Positions 1-11,567 of a stretch of DNA of 64,000 bases are shown here, one piece after another. The stretch comes from Henckelia pumila (taxonomy: Eukaryota; Streptophyta; Magnoliopsida; Lamiales; Gesneriaceae), in NCBI RefSeq assembly GCF_033568475.1, contig NC_133123.1, forward strand, positions 1,054,001-1,118,000, given 5' to 3'. The notes beneath the pieces were generated by a model, which was given only the letters and a program-made list of their open reading frames with translations, searched no databases and was not told the DNA's origin. Every line of letters begins with the position of its first letter. Position 1 is the stretch's first letter. Position numbers and translations under genes: made by a program.

Positions 1-3000
1 AATGTAACTATACAACCTCCTTCTCTACTTCCAACTCCAGTTACTCCCAGTGTTTTTTTTACTGGATACAAACTCCCTCCTGGGAATCCTTGTGAGCATT
101 TTGCATTGCCTCCACCACCAGCTGATAAGAAGAGAATAGGACCACGGCGTGAGTTGATCGCTATATCATTTTGTTTGGGTTTTAATTTTTTAAGACTGTT
201 GTTATGAAGAGAGATGCACTCTAATATTGACATTTGTTCTATGGCCAAGGTGTTTCTTTTGATGGTTTTCTGGCCTTTTGCACTTGCAGCATGTCCAGTA
301 TGCTACCTACCAATGGAATATGCTATTGCTCGAATTCCAAATGCATCATCATTTTCGCCCGTTGTTAAAAATCTTGCATATGTCCATGAAGAAATTTTAT
401 CTAAATCTGAATTTGGCGGTTCTGAATTTGGTGGGTACCCTTCAATAAGACAAAGAAATGATTCATTTGATATCAAAGAGTCCATGAAAGTGCACTGTGG
501 GTATGATAATTTTCTTAGTTTGTATATTTGGCATTATTTATATTTTACTGCCAAAAACTGTGTCCCTCTTGCTTCCAATAAGATATATGTTTCTTCTAAT
601 GTTTGTGTGTATCAGTTTTGTCAGGGGAGCGAAACCAGGACAGCACACAGGTTATGATATTGATGATTCTGACCTGCATGAGATGGAAACTTGTCAAGGA
701 ATCGTTGTTGCATCGGCAATATTTGGTACGGGCCAATCTAAATGTTGTTTCCCTTTGCTTTTAAATCCTCTTTTATTAATGTAAAAAATGCACCATTACC
801 AGGGAACTTCGATGTAATACGTCAGCCAAAGAATATTAGTGATTATTCGAAAAACAATGTTTGCTTCCATATGTTTGTGGATGAAGAAACAAATGTTTTT
901 CTCAGAAATTCGAGTGAGATTGGCAATAATAAGAAAGTTGGGCAATGGAGAATTATTGTTGTTCAAAACCTACCGTACTTGGATCCAAGACGAAACGGAA
1001 AGGTAAATGATCCGAAAGCTGACTAATAAAATCTTTTGTGCTTAGGCAAGTGTTTTGTGTGTTCACTGTCGTAAGTTAGACAAACTACATCTTCGCATTG
1101 GCCTCCTCGCATTGGCCTCCATGACTATTGTTCTTTTGGTTATTTGATCTTTTTATGATCGATGTGAAATAGAATTAGTCTATTGATCATTTGAAGTTGA
1201 TCCTTGATTGTTCACTCATTTTTCCAGTTCATAATGCCATGACCGAACTCAAACAAGCAATTTTAAGGCCATTTGTCATAAGAAAGTTTACTACCCTAAC
1301 TGATTTCTTAACTCTGTCTTTAATTTTTGAAAAGAACCAGATCTTTACGTTGTAAAGACGAACTGTAATGGAGGGATATCATGTATGTGTGCAACTAACT
1401 AATCTAAGGTTAAGAAGTTTAAATCATCTGACGTTCATTCAATTATCTGTTGGCTCTATATCGTTGTCTATTCAGCCTTGGAAACAGGTGTTGACATCTC
1501 TTTACTTAAATTTGCTCTTTGAATGACAGATTCCAAAACTTCTACTCCATCGGCTTTTCCCAAGAGCCCGGTACTCATTGTGGGTTGATGCAAAGCTTGA
1601 GCTGGTTGTGGATCCAGTTCAAATTCTGGAAAGGTACACCTAACCTAGGATTAGCCACATAGGTGGCTGTTGGGCTTACAGTTATGTGTGCATTAGTAGT
1701 TTTACATCAGGTTATCAATCTGGTTACCATAGGAGTCCAGCCAAACTTTTACAGCATGCATCCCATCTTTTCTTGTAAATAATCTAGATGACAGAAGCCT
1801 ATAAAATCTGGTGGGTCATATGACTTGGCACTCCAACTTGTTTAATAAATCTTTTTGGTGTGAACAACATAAATGTCTGATTGTCTTATGGGTCTTGTGA
1901 TTGTATAGTTGACTTAAATTTATTTACTATCACTAGTAAGTTAGTGGACTTCAGACCATACCAAATGCTTAATTGTCGTGTTGGATTGAGATATGGAACT
2001 CCACTATGCTGGTTTCTCATGTTTAGCGACTGTTTGCCCATGTTTTCGTCGTACAACCTTATCAGGCAAATAATACGTTCAATGGCAGGTAAACTTGCTT
2101 TAATATTAATTTATGAAACATAACTTGGTAGCATGATCAGTGGCTTTACAAGTTTACCACTTTGTCGTTTTCCTTCACTGGAGTTGTAGGTGTGCACTGT
2201 GCATACTTTTTGATAAGGGTAAAATAATGATCATTCCACTTGGATTAATGTGTATGGTTGTAATTTCTTTTCCTTTCTATGAACAATTTTTTCAATGAAT
2301 CTTCTTTGAATATGGTTCAGGTTTTTGTGGAGGAAAAACGCAAGTTTTGCCATATCGAGGCATTACAAGCGCTTCGATGTGTTTGTAGAAGCCGAAGCTA
2401 ATAAGGCCGCTGGGAAGTATGACAACGCTTCTTTCGATTTTCAAATTGAATTTTATAAAAAGGAGGGTTTAACACCATATACTGTAGATAAATTACCCAT
2501 CACCAGCGGTAGGGCAATGTTTAAGATGGTATTTCTTTTCCTCTTTTCTTTGGTTATAACCTGCTATTTTATATCTCACGAGCCTTCATTTCCAGATGTT
2601 CCAGAAGGATGTGTTATAATAAGGGAGCACATTCCTATCTCCAATCTCTTTACTTGTCTTTGGTTTAACGAAGTCGACCGCTTTACTTCCAGAGATCAAT
2701 TAAGTTTTTCCACCGTAAGAGACAAGATTTGGTCCAAAACTAATTACACCATCAATATGTTCTTGGATTGTGAAAGACGCAACTTTGTTGTTCAGGTAAT
2801 ATAGGATGTGTTCTAAAGATTTGTCTAGCATTCAACTCATGTTTGCTTTCACCATGTTCCCTTATGCAACTTCACAAATGTCTTACCATTGCAGGGGTAC
2901 CATAAAGACTTGCTTGAGCATTGGGCTCCTCCTCCGCCCTTTGAAGCCATTGCTCAGGCTCCTCCTCCTCCTCCATCACCTCCTTCGCCCCTCGAAGCCA

Positions 3001-3161
3001 CTGTTCATGCACCTTCTCCTCCATCATCAACCGAAGAAAATTTAAGCCAAAGTTCACCAGACAGTACAAGCAGTCCACTTAAGAAAATTTCCACGAAGCG
3101 AGGCGTCAAGAAATCCAAGCGTAACCGGAAAATTGTTGCTAATCATAAAGATATGGGGTAA
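1..3161 (+). CDS. MUCI70/TOD1-family hexosyltransferase, 3' part (5' end outside window)
   Basis: Eight exons join in one open frame: 1-148, 290-500, 616-725, 803-1002, 1530-1633, 2321-2508, 2596-2795 and 2895-3161 (stop TAA). All introns are GT-AG and every phase closes, giving 475 visible residues. The protein matches the plant glycosyltransferase-like domain once called DUF616. Hallmarks are GGYPS, SFDIKESM, VHCG, a VVASAIFG block, MFVDEET, LWVDAKLEL, AISRHYKRFDVFVEAEA, and LPITSDVPEG followed by FNEVDRFTSRDQLSF. Family knowledge: MUCI70 is a Golgi glycosyltransferase needed for seed-mucilage pectin, and the related TOD1 affects turgor and is also described as an alkaline ceramidase. The N-terminal membrane anchor is expected upstream of the window. 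Residues after the conserved CERRNFVVQ block form a Pro/Ser-rich tail (PPPPPSPPSP type) ending in a Lys/Arg-rich stretch. It is closer to MUCI70 than TOD1 by my recollection, so no symbol is assigned. No defect is visible. Confidence 0.93.
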
Positions 3162-5801
3162 CTATTCAATGTATTCTTAGTCTATACCTAGATTGTTTTG
3201 AAGATCAGTCAACCATGGGGTTGGGGAAATTTGCAAGTTGAGAGTTGCAGTCATATTTCTTATCGGGTATTCTTTATCCTTCTCATTATTTATATTGACA
3301 ACATTTACAGATGGCACATTTGTCCATTTTTTGATGTATATAAATCACATGGATTAGCCACCAGCCCCTGCAGGCAAAGGTGGTGCTCCATTTATATATC
3401 TACAACATCTTCTCTGCACAATTTTTTTGCATATTGTTTCCTGGATTGAGTCCCCAGCAGATTTGTTGCGCCATTTTTTTTGAAAAGTTTTGTTTCACAC
3501 ATTCAAATCGTCGCAAACATGCTCCTTAAAACTTGTTGATTCATCTTAGAGCTGAATATTTAGCTCAAAAATTTGAAGACGAAGTTTTAAAAATAATATA
3601 CAGAGGAAAAACATTTTTATCAAGGTAAGCCAAGTAAAAAAACTGTTTCAAAAACATTAAAAAAAAAGCTCGTTTATTTTCATACATAAAATAATTCAAT
3701 TAGCACTACTCAAGAATCAAGGCTTTTAACTTCGTCTTGGTTTAACAATAAACCACATGGCTTTTTATTTATTTATTCATTTTTACACTACAATGAAGGC
3801 CGAAGAACATAGTATGTATATAGAGTCAGTTATATATCGTGTGTCCAAAGGGAACTAGTTCAATACGAAACAAGTTCCTCTGTTCCTGAGTTCTTGTGAG
3901 TCTGCGTGTTGCATTATCATGCATGTAGTGTTTGTATCCTTCAGTAATGGTAAATGTGATCGTTGTACATATGGGCTGTCATATTCAATCCTTGGAGCAA
4001 TGCTTCCCCGTGTATATTAAAGCTAAAGACGCACAACCCGCCGTTGTTTATGTCAATTGCGCGAAACTTGTGCAGTCAAAATTCAAAAACTGCATTTTTA
4101 AGCTCACTCTGCAAAGCTCGACTCAACTACAAACAGCTGAGAATCTCGACATACCTCTCTGGCCCCAGTCCAAGAGCCGTGCAGATCATCGGTTGTGAAG
4201 TTTTTGTTGTAGCAGGTAGGTAGTATTGGTTACAATTTTCAGTTTGATTTATTTTACCCTATGCAAACATAGTTGCAGTTTAACTATTCAAGGGCTTATG
4301 CATAAGGTCACAGCAGGTAAGTATGATAACCGAGTGGGGATCACAACTCTCTTATATGTATATAATAAAATTGGAATAAATGGAGTTTTACTGTTCACAT
4401 CAGAACATTACGTTGCCTTCTCAAAAAATTAGAGATTAATGGATTATATCTCTAGAACCACTTGAGTTGACCAACTACATGTGTATGGGTAATTTGTTAA
4501 AATGAGAACCACTTTGTAATTTGCGATTTTCTTCAGCACAGTTCATAGCCCAAATGTTTTTGGCTCTATATATAGTTAATGGCCTTGGAAATCCTTATAT
4601 GTACCTCAAATTGACAACTGCAGAGACTTCTTTGTTAAATCCTTCAAATGGAAAATGAATTACTTACTGTGCAAATAGTTTTTGTTAGTGTTATTAACTG
4701 AATGGATCTTCTCATACTAAACATGATTAGCAAATGCTTTTCCATCTTGGCTGATTTTAGCATCTCGCTTCACTGAAAATCAAAATAGGCTTGAAAGCAT
4801 ATTGTTTATTTATTTTTGTTTAAACAATCTCATGCATGTTTTTAGCAACAAGTATGTTGGCAAAAAAACATTGTTACTAGTTTGTTGACCGACTGATTCC
4901 AAGTGGGAAGATCTTTTCCCATGTTTATCATGGTTGATGATCTTTACTGATCGGCAAAAGTGTTCCTATGCTCAAGAACGCTCCAATTGTTGTAGGAGGA
5001 GCTACAGAAGTTGGAACTTTAACTTGTGTCGTATCTGCAATATAGAAAGATTGTCTTAACTGAAGTCTTTGAGATCCAACCTGCAATTATTCATACTAAG
5101 TCATTTTCCTAGTTCTCTTGGTCATTCCATCTTTGGACATTTTTAAAATGCATACAAAATGAGTAGAACTTTTGCAGCGCATTGTAAAATTTAAGTTATG
5201 TGACATCAATTTTTCTAATTTCCAAATATTATCTCATTTTTTACAGCATGTTCGATATTGTGATATTTTGGACAAAAATAACGAGCTGCCACCATTCAAA
5301 TTTTATATACATAAAAATATATGCACAGTTTTTTCATCTATAAAAAGATGACCAACATGTAGTGAATTGTTTATTCATATGGCTCAAATTTAGAGTTTAT
5401 TTTGTACTGATTTTGTAGCTCACAGTTTAAATCTTTGTGATCTGTCATTAATACTCATCTGTTGAGAGTTTGATCCTACACTTTTGCTTCATTTAGAACA
5501 TTCTGGAAAATCTATCAGAATGTATCTGCTTTGAATTAGTAGAGTTTAACAAATATTTATACTCTTCATCAATAGCTTTATATGAAGTATAAGCGCTAGG
5601 GTGATCTTAAACCACACTTAATAACCTTCTTGAGCATTTAAAGCCTACCATAGTCGGGGCTTCAAGTTTAAGGCACTCACTCTAAGGGCCGAGCTTTGGC
5701 TTGTGATGGGGTGCAAATGTTGAGCCTCATCAATCCATCAGTCTAATCGCACATTTTGGATTTTAAATAACTATGACTTGTAACATCCTTGTGTTGTAAT
5801 T
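3162..5801. other. 3' flank of the MUCI70-like gene and AT-rich intergenic DNA
   Basis: The 3' UTR of the upstream gene should occupy the first few hundred bases. Beyond it I see AT-rich DNA with short reading frames (for example around 3932-4223) that match no family I know and have no convincing exon structure. No transposon ends were recognised here. Confidence 0.5.
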
Positions 5802-5928
5802 ATCTTATTTCTTAAATAACACGTCTTTCAACATATCATCGCTTCCTATCATTGACACACCTCACCACGTCACTATGACTTTGTGAAATGTTTCAAGTTA
5901 TCTTGTTTCTTCAATTACATGTCTTTAA

Positions 5929-6887
5929 GGGCATCTCCAACCGGACGCTATCTTAGCCTTGGAAGCTGAGATGGCGTCCAATTGGTTTCTCCAACCGAGC
6001 GCTATATTTAGCGTTATGTTGAAGGAATTCTAAGTGTTGCACCAAATTTGGTGTTATGTTGGAGGAATGCTAAATTTGGTTTGGTACAACACTAAATTTG
6101 GTGCAACACTGTAGCAATAGCGTTAAGTCTTTTTATTTTTATTTTTTGTTTTTATTTTATTTTTGTAATGTTTAATTGCATTTAGTTTTGCAGTTAATAA
6201 TTTAATATCTTATATTTTAGAATAATTTATTTAATGGAATAAAATATACAATTAAATTTATTAATTACATATAAAAATTATGTGCAAATTGCTCAAAAAT
6301 CCCCAATGCAAACATGTTTTGCTCTGCACTCCCTAGCCACTTTTTTGTACCACAATTTTTGGTAAGTTGTACCACATCTTGTATGGTTTTGTACTACATC
6401 TTGTATTGTTTTGTACCACATTTTATGACTAGGGACCCCAAAGCAAAACATGTTTGCATTTGGGGATTTTTGAGCAAATTGCCCAAAAATTATAATTTTA
6501 AGTATTTAAAATAATAATATTTTAACTTTTAATTTTATTTTTTTAAAAGTATTTGTTTAAACATATTTAATTATTAATTTAAATTTATTAATTTTTTAAA
6601 TCCAATATATAAATTTCTTAAGCATATAATTAATGAAGTGTTATTTTAATTTATGTGTTAATTAATATTTTGGTGAACAAATTAATTTTGTGTTGATATT
6701 TTAATTAATGTGTTAATTAATATTTTGTGGAATAAATTAGTTGTGGTAAATAAAATAATAGATAATATTCCTTTTAGCGTAAAGGTTAGAGTTGATGGGT
6801 TGGAGATTAGTTTTAGATTTGATGTATGAATTACACTATTTTGATGTTATTGTTACACCAAGATAACGTATTGGGTTGGAGATGGCC
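5929..6887. mobile_element. PIF/Harbinger (Tourist-like) MITE, 959 bp
   Basis: The left end GGGCATCTCCAACC and right end GGTTGGAGATGGCC form a 14-bp terminal inverted repeat with one mismatch. It is flanked by a 3-bp target duplication TAA (5926-5928 and 6888-6890). A TAA target site and a GG-starting inverted repeat are the signature of Tourist-like elements of the PIF/Harbinger superfamily. The interior is very AT-rich and has no transposase, so the element is non-autonomous. A second MITE sits inside it at 6282-6484. Confidence 0.85.
6282..6484. mobile_element. Mutator-like MITE nested in the Tourist-like element, 203 bp
   Basis: The two ends are long inverted repeats: the left arm contains GCTCAAAAATCCCC, then ATGCAAACATGTTTTGCT, and the right arm mirrors it with AGCAAAACATGTTTGCAT and GGGGATTTTTGAGC. 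A perfect 9-bp direct repeat AAAAATTAT flanks it (6273-6281 and 6485-6493). A 9-bp target duplication with ends beginning in G is typical of Mutator-like elements. The arms, about 45 bp each, would fold into a strong hairpin. No coding capacity is visible. Confidence 0.85.
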
Positions 6888-6960
6888 TAAACATATTGTT
6901 GCTTCTTATCTTTGACACACCTCACCACGTCACTATGACTGTAAAGTGTTTCAATTCAAG

Positions 6961-8273
6961 AGACAAAGCAGCAAGATTCAATGTTGTGAAGATTATTCTG
7001 GTAAATGTTGTCATGATTGCAGTTATGACGACTCAAATTTTATCGTGAACTCCATTTTGTAATCGGCTAAATTTGGAAGTTGCCAATAACTGAATTGTCT
7101 TGAAAATCGACTGCTGGCTAAATATATTATTGCAAACATTCGCGGAGCTTATCTTTTCAAAAGTTTGTTAGGAACTCATGTCTATGGGTCCAGAGGATAG
7201 TATTGCCATGGGCTTAAATAAACGGAGCCCAAATAATGTATCTAGTTACAAAAAGAATTTAGAAGGGAATGACTCGGGGAAGGGGGCGTGGGAAATTAAG
7301 AAGAGGAAGTAGAATAGTGTTAGGCATTTGGTCATTATATTACTTCAGTGTTTACTACCTTAGCTAAGGTAAGTTGCAGAAGACCTCTGCAGAGGAATCC
7401 TCTGGGTAATATCCTAATTTCAGTATATATATTCAATACAGCATAGTTGCATCCTTCTTGTTCTGTTCTTTACAATTTTTTTCACAGCCACACTTCACGA
7501 ACCTTATCTTTTTCAAAATCTTTCCACCTTCGAGAAGGTTATCTAAATGGAATTCAGCCAAATGATAATATCCAATATTGCCATAACATCAACAGAAATA
7601 AGTCAATAAATAGTTTTGGCACTACGCTTGTAATATTATTGTGTATACTCACAAGTCAAAACTTTCACCTTGATTATTTCTATTTTTGTTCTGCTAAGAG
7701 TTTTAACTATAACTAGATTCTAGAAACTATAGTGACCACAATTAGTCTTAGATTTGTTCAAATTTAATTTCAGACTTCGTTGTTTCTGTGTCTTTCCTTT
7801 GGATTTGGTGAAAATAGCATAAGTTTGGTGCAACTAAGGTTCTTGATAATGTTCATAATGACTAACCAATCTGTTTTTGCCCACTTTATGGAAATAAGCT
7901 AATTTGGTGGTTTTAAATGCTTAAGTAGCAACAGGGTATTGGATGATGTTTTACAATAATCTATCTTTGAGTATTGGGAAACTTTCAATGGTAGAGTTTT
8001 CATTGCCCCAGGGGGAACTTTTCATGTGTGAAAGGATGTTGCACCCCAGGATTCAGGTGAGAACAATTCGAGGCAGCATATTTGGTTGGACACAGGATAT
8101 AAAAGAATGATCTGAATTTGATAATCGGAGTGACCAAAGACTTGTTCTTGGACAGGGAAACTTGAAAAATACTCTTATTTCAGTGTTGGTGACTACCGCA
8201 GCACGTCCATATCAGACCATATTATGTGAAATAATTATCAAATAATATGTTGTAATTGAATGGATTTTTTTAG
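6961..8273. other. Intergenic or intronic AT-rich DNA without recognisable genes
   Basis: This precedes the oxidoreductase remnant. I looked for its missing N-terminal exons (the MKAIV-type start and the HGGSSGIG cofactor loop) and did not find them. A short open stretch near 7990-8100 has no family match I can support. Confidence 0.5.
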
Positions 8274-9924
8274 GAATGGAAGACGAGCTGCAACTTTGCA
8301 AAACCCTAGGAGCAGACATCTGCATCAACTACAAAATACAAGATTTTTACAAGCGCGTGAAGGATGAAACTAGAAAAAAAGGTACATGCAGAATTATCAT
8401 GCTCTTTTACTTTTCGGATCTGTGTATTATCAGACAACTATTTAATTAAATTTGAGTTACAAAAGTATTGTCACTTTTTATTAGTGTTACAGATTTTTTT
8501 ACTTGTGAAAGAAAGTTAGACTATTATTTTACCTGGATGCACACTAGAATTTAATAAGGGAAAATTTTGTTCTGGGGAAAATAAATTTAAATCAAGGGAT
8601 ATTTTAGGTCATGTATACTGTTATATGCAGTATGAATATCTCTATAAATTTCAGAAGTGACGTAAATTGCATGTGAGAGAAATATTTGTAATGACTTTTG
8701 GGAACTAATAAATTAAGATTTATCAATCAAGGATTGCCGGCTGTAATGTGAAAGCAGGAACATCTTCAACTTGTTGAGGAAGGGTAGAAGTGTGAATTCC
8801 AATCTCTCTTACTTTCCAACATGGATCTAATTATGTTGGCATTACAAATTGTTTGGGTTGAAAGAATGATGGACCTAAATATCTATTGGTTTCATTATTG
8901 CATGATTATATGCTTTTCCATTTGTCAAGTTAGAAGTCCACATGTAAAGGTATTGCCTATTATTGTATTTGGACCTACGATGTGGTAGACTGTCAAAAGT
9001 TCTCAGGTTGATTGTTGACTTGTGGAAATAATTCACAGACTGTATTTATATATTATCGTGTTGATTGAAGGATATCTGTGTGGTCACATAACGATTTACA
9101 GGATAATATGCGGATATGAGTAGCAGGATTTCCCCTGCCAAGAACAAAAAGAAATGTGTAGAAAAGTAGTTTGTGAGTTTGTAAATAAAAGGGTGAACGA
9201 ATCCCAAAAACATGTACCTTTTGAGTGTGGTGTGAAGAGTTGCAAAATTATTGCATGTGCTTGTATATTTGCTTAGATATTATATATCTGCATAATGTAA
9301 TGTATATTTCAATGAACTGAAAAAAAAACGATATCTCATCTTTGTAATCGATGCTTTAGTTATCTCGTGAGATCATTAATATGATTTTGAATATAACTCT
9401 ATAATCCGTTTTTAGGGGTGGATATTATACTGGATTTTAGTGGGAGATGTCAATTTCAAAAGAACTTGGATTGTTTAGCTAGAGGTGGGTCTCTCGTCGT
9501 TTTAGGATTCAAGATTGGGAGCCACATGGATGTTGACCTTTCAGCCCTCCTTGAGAAGGATGTTAGCGTCATAGGTAGAATCACTACCCAAGTATATGTG
9601 TCCTTATCTTTTTTATATGAGTTTTCGCTTTATTTATGTATTTTCCTGTTGATATAAGTGATATTGTTTATGTTCCATTTGCTTGAATGATGCTTGATGG
9701 TATACAGGGGAAGATTTGCCGAGTCTACATTCTCTTGAAAGGAGGTCGCTCAGTCTGATGTCATAGCAAAGTTTTGGCCACTAATAAAAGCAGGACATAT
9801 AAAGCCAATAATTGGTAAAATTTTCAGTTTCTCTGAAGCCGGAGAGGCGCATAGAGCCTTCGAGGAGTACAGTATTTCAGGCAAAATTTTGTTAGTTCCA
9901 GAAGAAACCAAGTTGACCTTGTGA
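8274..9924 (+). pseudogene. PIG3-type quinone oxidoreductase, three 3' exons, probable pseudogene
   Basis: Exons 8274-8381, 9416-9591 and about 9712-9924 encode the C-terminal half of a zinc-independent medium-chain dehydrogenase/reductase of the PIG3 (TP53I3) quinone oxidoreductase type. Visible blocks are KTLGADICINYK, then GVDIILDFSG with ARGGSLVVLGF, and finally KFWPLIKAGHIKPIIGK, FSEAGEAHRAFE and GKILLVPEE before TGA at 9922-9924. The first two exons join in phase across GT-AG introns. In the last exon the frame needed upstream (the SLE block) and the frame needed downstream (EVAQSDVIAKFW) differ by one base near 9738-9742, a one-base deletion. The N-terminal catalytic and NADPH-loop exons are absent from the preceding 5 kb. 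A truncated, decayed copy is the simplest reading; an assembly error in the final exon is the alternative. Confidence 0.75.
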
Positions 9925-10366
9925 GAACACACCAACTCCTGGTAGCTGCTATTTGGCTGATATATCCTGGTAGCTGCTATTTTTCCTCCAAAATTTGCTC
10001 CAACAAATATTCTAAAATTGCATGGGAAAATAATACGATTCACATTGTATGACATGATCCTTAAATAGTTTATGACTTAAAAATTTATGACAAATGTCCA
10101 TATATTAATGCACCTTCAGAGTTCAGAGTATTCCTCTAGAATGAAAATTTTCCGATTTGTTGGTGCAAACCCAACAAAAAGAACCTAACTCCGGCTATAA
10201 GAGGATTCCATGTATCCGCTTTTGAGGATGACAATGGAGTGGATCTTTTAATGACTGTTTATTTTCTCGTTCTCTTTTAAAATAGTTTTCAAATAGACAC
10301 CCTAGGGTGGGGTCAGTTTGTCATTCTCATCCTCGCCTCCACAGAGATAAGCACAAGTCGCGAGAA

Positions 10367-11190
10367 CGGTTAGAAACTCAATGAAATTAGCTAGGCTTGT
10401 TGAAATATTTCCTAAGCTCAAAGATGACTCAACACAAGAAAAACATCGTGTAATGGCCGGTTTTAGTTGAAATTCTGTCGACGAAGATGACGGGAAATCC
10501 ACAAGAAGAGCAGAAGCTGCGGCCCGGTTGAAAACTCAATGAAATTAACTAGCTAGGCTTGTTGAAATATTTCCAAAGCTCAAAGATTAGAAGACTCGAC
10601 ACAAGAAAAACAGCATGAAATGGCATGGCCGGGTTTGGTTGAAATTCCCTCGACGAAAATGACTAGGGGTGGTTCGCTATAGTATACCGCATATCGTACC
10701 GAATACCGCATACCATACCGAAAATTTCGATACTAAAATTTCCGATACCGATATCATATCAAAAATTTCGGCATGCCGACATGATTTCGGTATGGCATAA
10801 ATCCATACCGATACCGTACCGAATATCGAAATTCGATACGGTATCGGTATGATACCGTGTATACCGATTTTTTATACTGTTTTTTTTTATAAAAATATCG
10901 GTATACACGGTATCGTACCGATTTTTTTCCGGTATACCGAAATATCGAAAATTCAAAAATCTTATACCGATACCGATACCGAAAATTTCGGTACGATATG
11001 TATCGTACCGATTTTTTTTCGATATACCGAAATACCAAAAATTCAAAAATCTTATACCGATATCGATACCGAAAATTTCGGTACGGTAAGGTATATCGAA
11101 ATTTTCGATACGGTAAAGGTGGTATGACGGCATTTCGGTATTTTTTGCCAGCCCTAAAAATGACTGGAAAACCACAAGAAGAACACTACG
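10367..11190. repeat. Tandem duplication of about 150 bp, second copy split by a hAT MITE
   Basis: Copy 1 (about 10367-10517) and copy 2 (10525-10663, resuming at 11165-11190) share AACTCAATGAAATTA, GGCTTGTTGAAATATTTCC, AAGCTCAAAGAT, ACACAAGAAAAACA and a CCACAAGAAGA end, with small indels. The second copy is interrupted exactly at the target site of the MITE at 10664. Confidence 0.85.
10664..11156. mobile_element. hAT-type MITE built from GGTATCGGTACC-like subterminal repeats, 493 bp
   Basis: The ends TAGGGGTGG and CCAGCCCTA are inverted repeats with one mismatch, and an exact 8-bp target duplication AAAATGAC flanks the element (10656-10663 and 11157-11164). An 8-bp duplication with TAGGG ends is the hAT signature. 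The interior is almost entirely degenerate repeats of ACCGATACCGAAAATTTCGGTA in both orientations, so long open frames on both strands are low-complexity artefacts. No transposase is encoded. Confidence 0.9.
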
Positions 11191-11505
11191 CAATTTGGGT
11201 TATGGGAAAAGGGTCGAATTCAAATGAGAATCGAGCTACAAAAACCTGTTTAATCGAGGTCATACGCAATTTAAACCTGTGTGATCGATCGGAAATCAGA
11301 AGTTCCCTGCTTTGCTTAGGTTATTATTAGGTTTTTTTCTTTCCTTTTTGGACACTGTATTTGGTAAATCTCATTTTTTTTAAAATCTATCTATTATATA
11401 TATATATATATATAGAAAATAGAAAAGTCTGCTAGAAATAATAAAGACATAGCACTAAATATTTTGAGACCAACAAAAATATGTCAAAGACAAATTTAGT
11501 ACTCC

Positions 11506-11567
<62 letters not shown>

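Larger units (their letters stand above)
5802..6960. repeat. Tandem duplication of about 98 bp, second copy split by a MITE
   Basis: Unit 1 (about 5802-5899) runs from ATCTTATTTCTTAAATAAC through TTGACACACCTCACCACGTC to a TTTCAAG end. Unit 2 starts at 5900 with ATCTTGTTTCTTCAATTAC, is interrupted at 5929, and resumes at 6888-6960 with the same CACACCTCACCACGTCACTA core. The two units are diverged but unmistakable, so the duplication predates the insertion. Confidence 0.8.

Noticed and set aside
3932..4223. Two overlapping frames downstream of the MUCI70-like gene
   Set aside because: No domain, no splice support and they overlap in different frames; treated as chance.
10754..11330. Overlapping open frames on both strands
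   Set aside because: They are translations of the CGGTATCGGTACC-type repeats of the hAT MITE; the residue pattern (Tyr/Arg/Phe repeats) is a low-complexity artefact.
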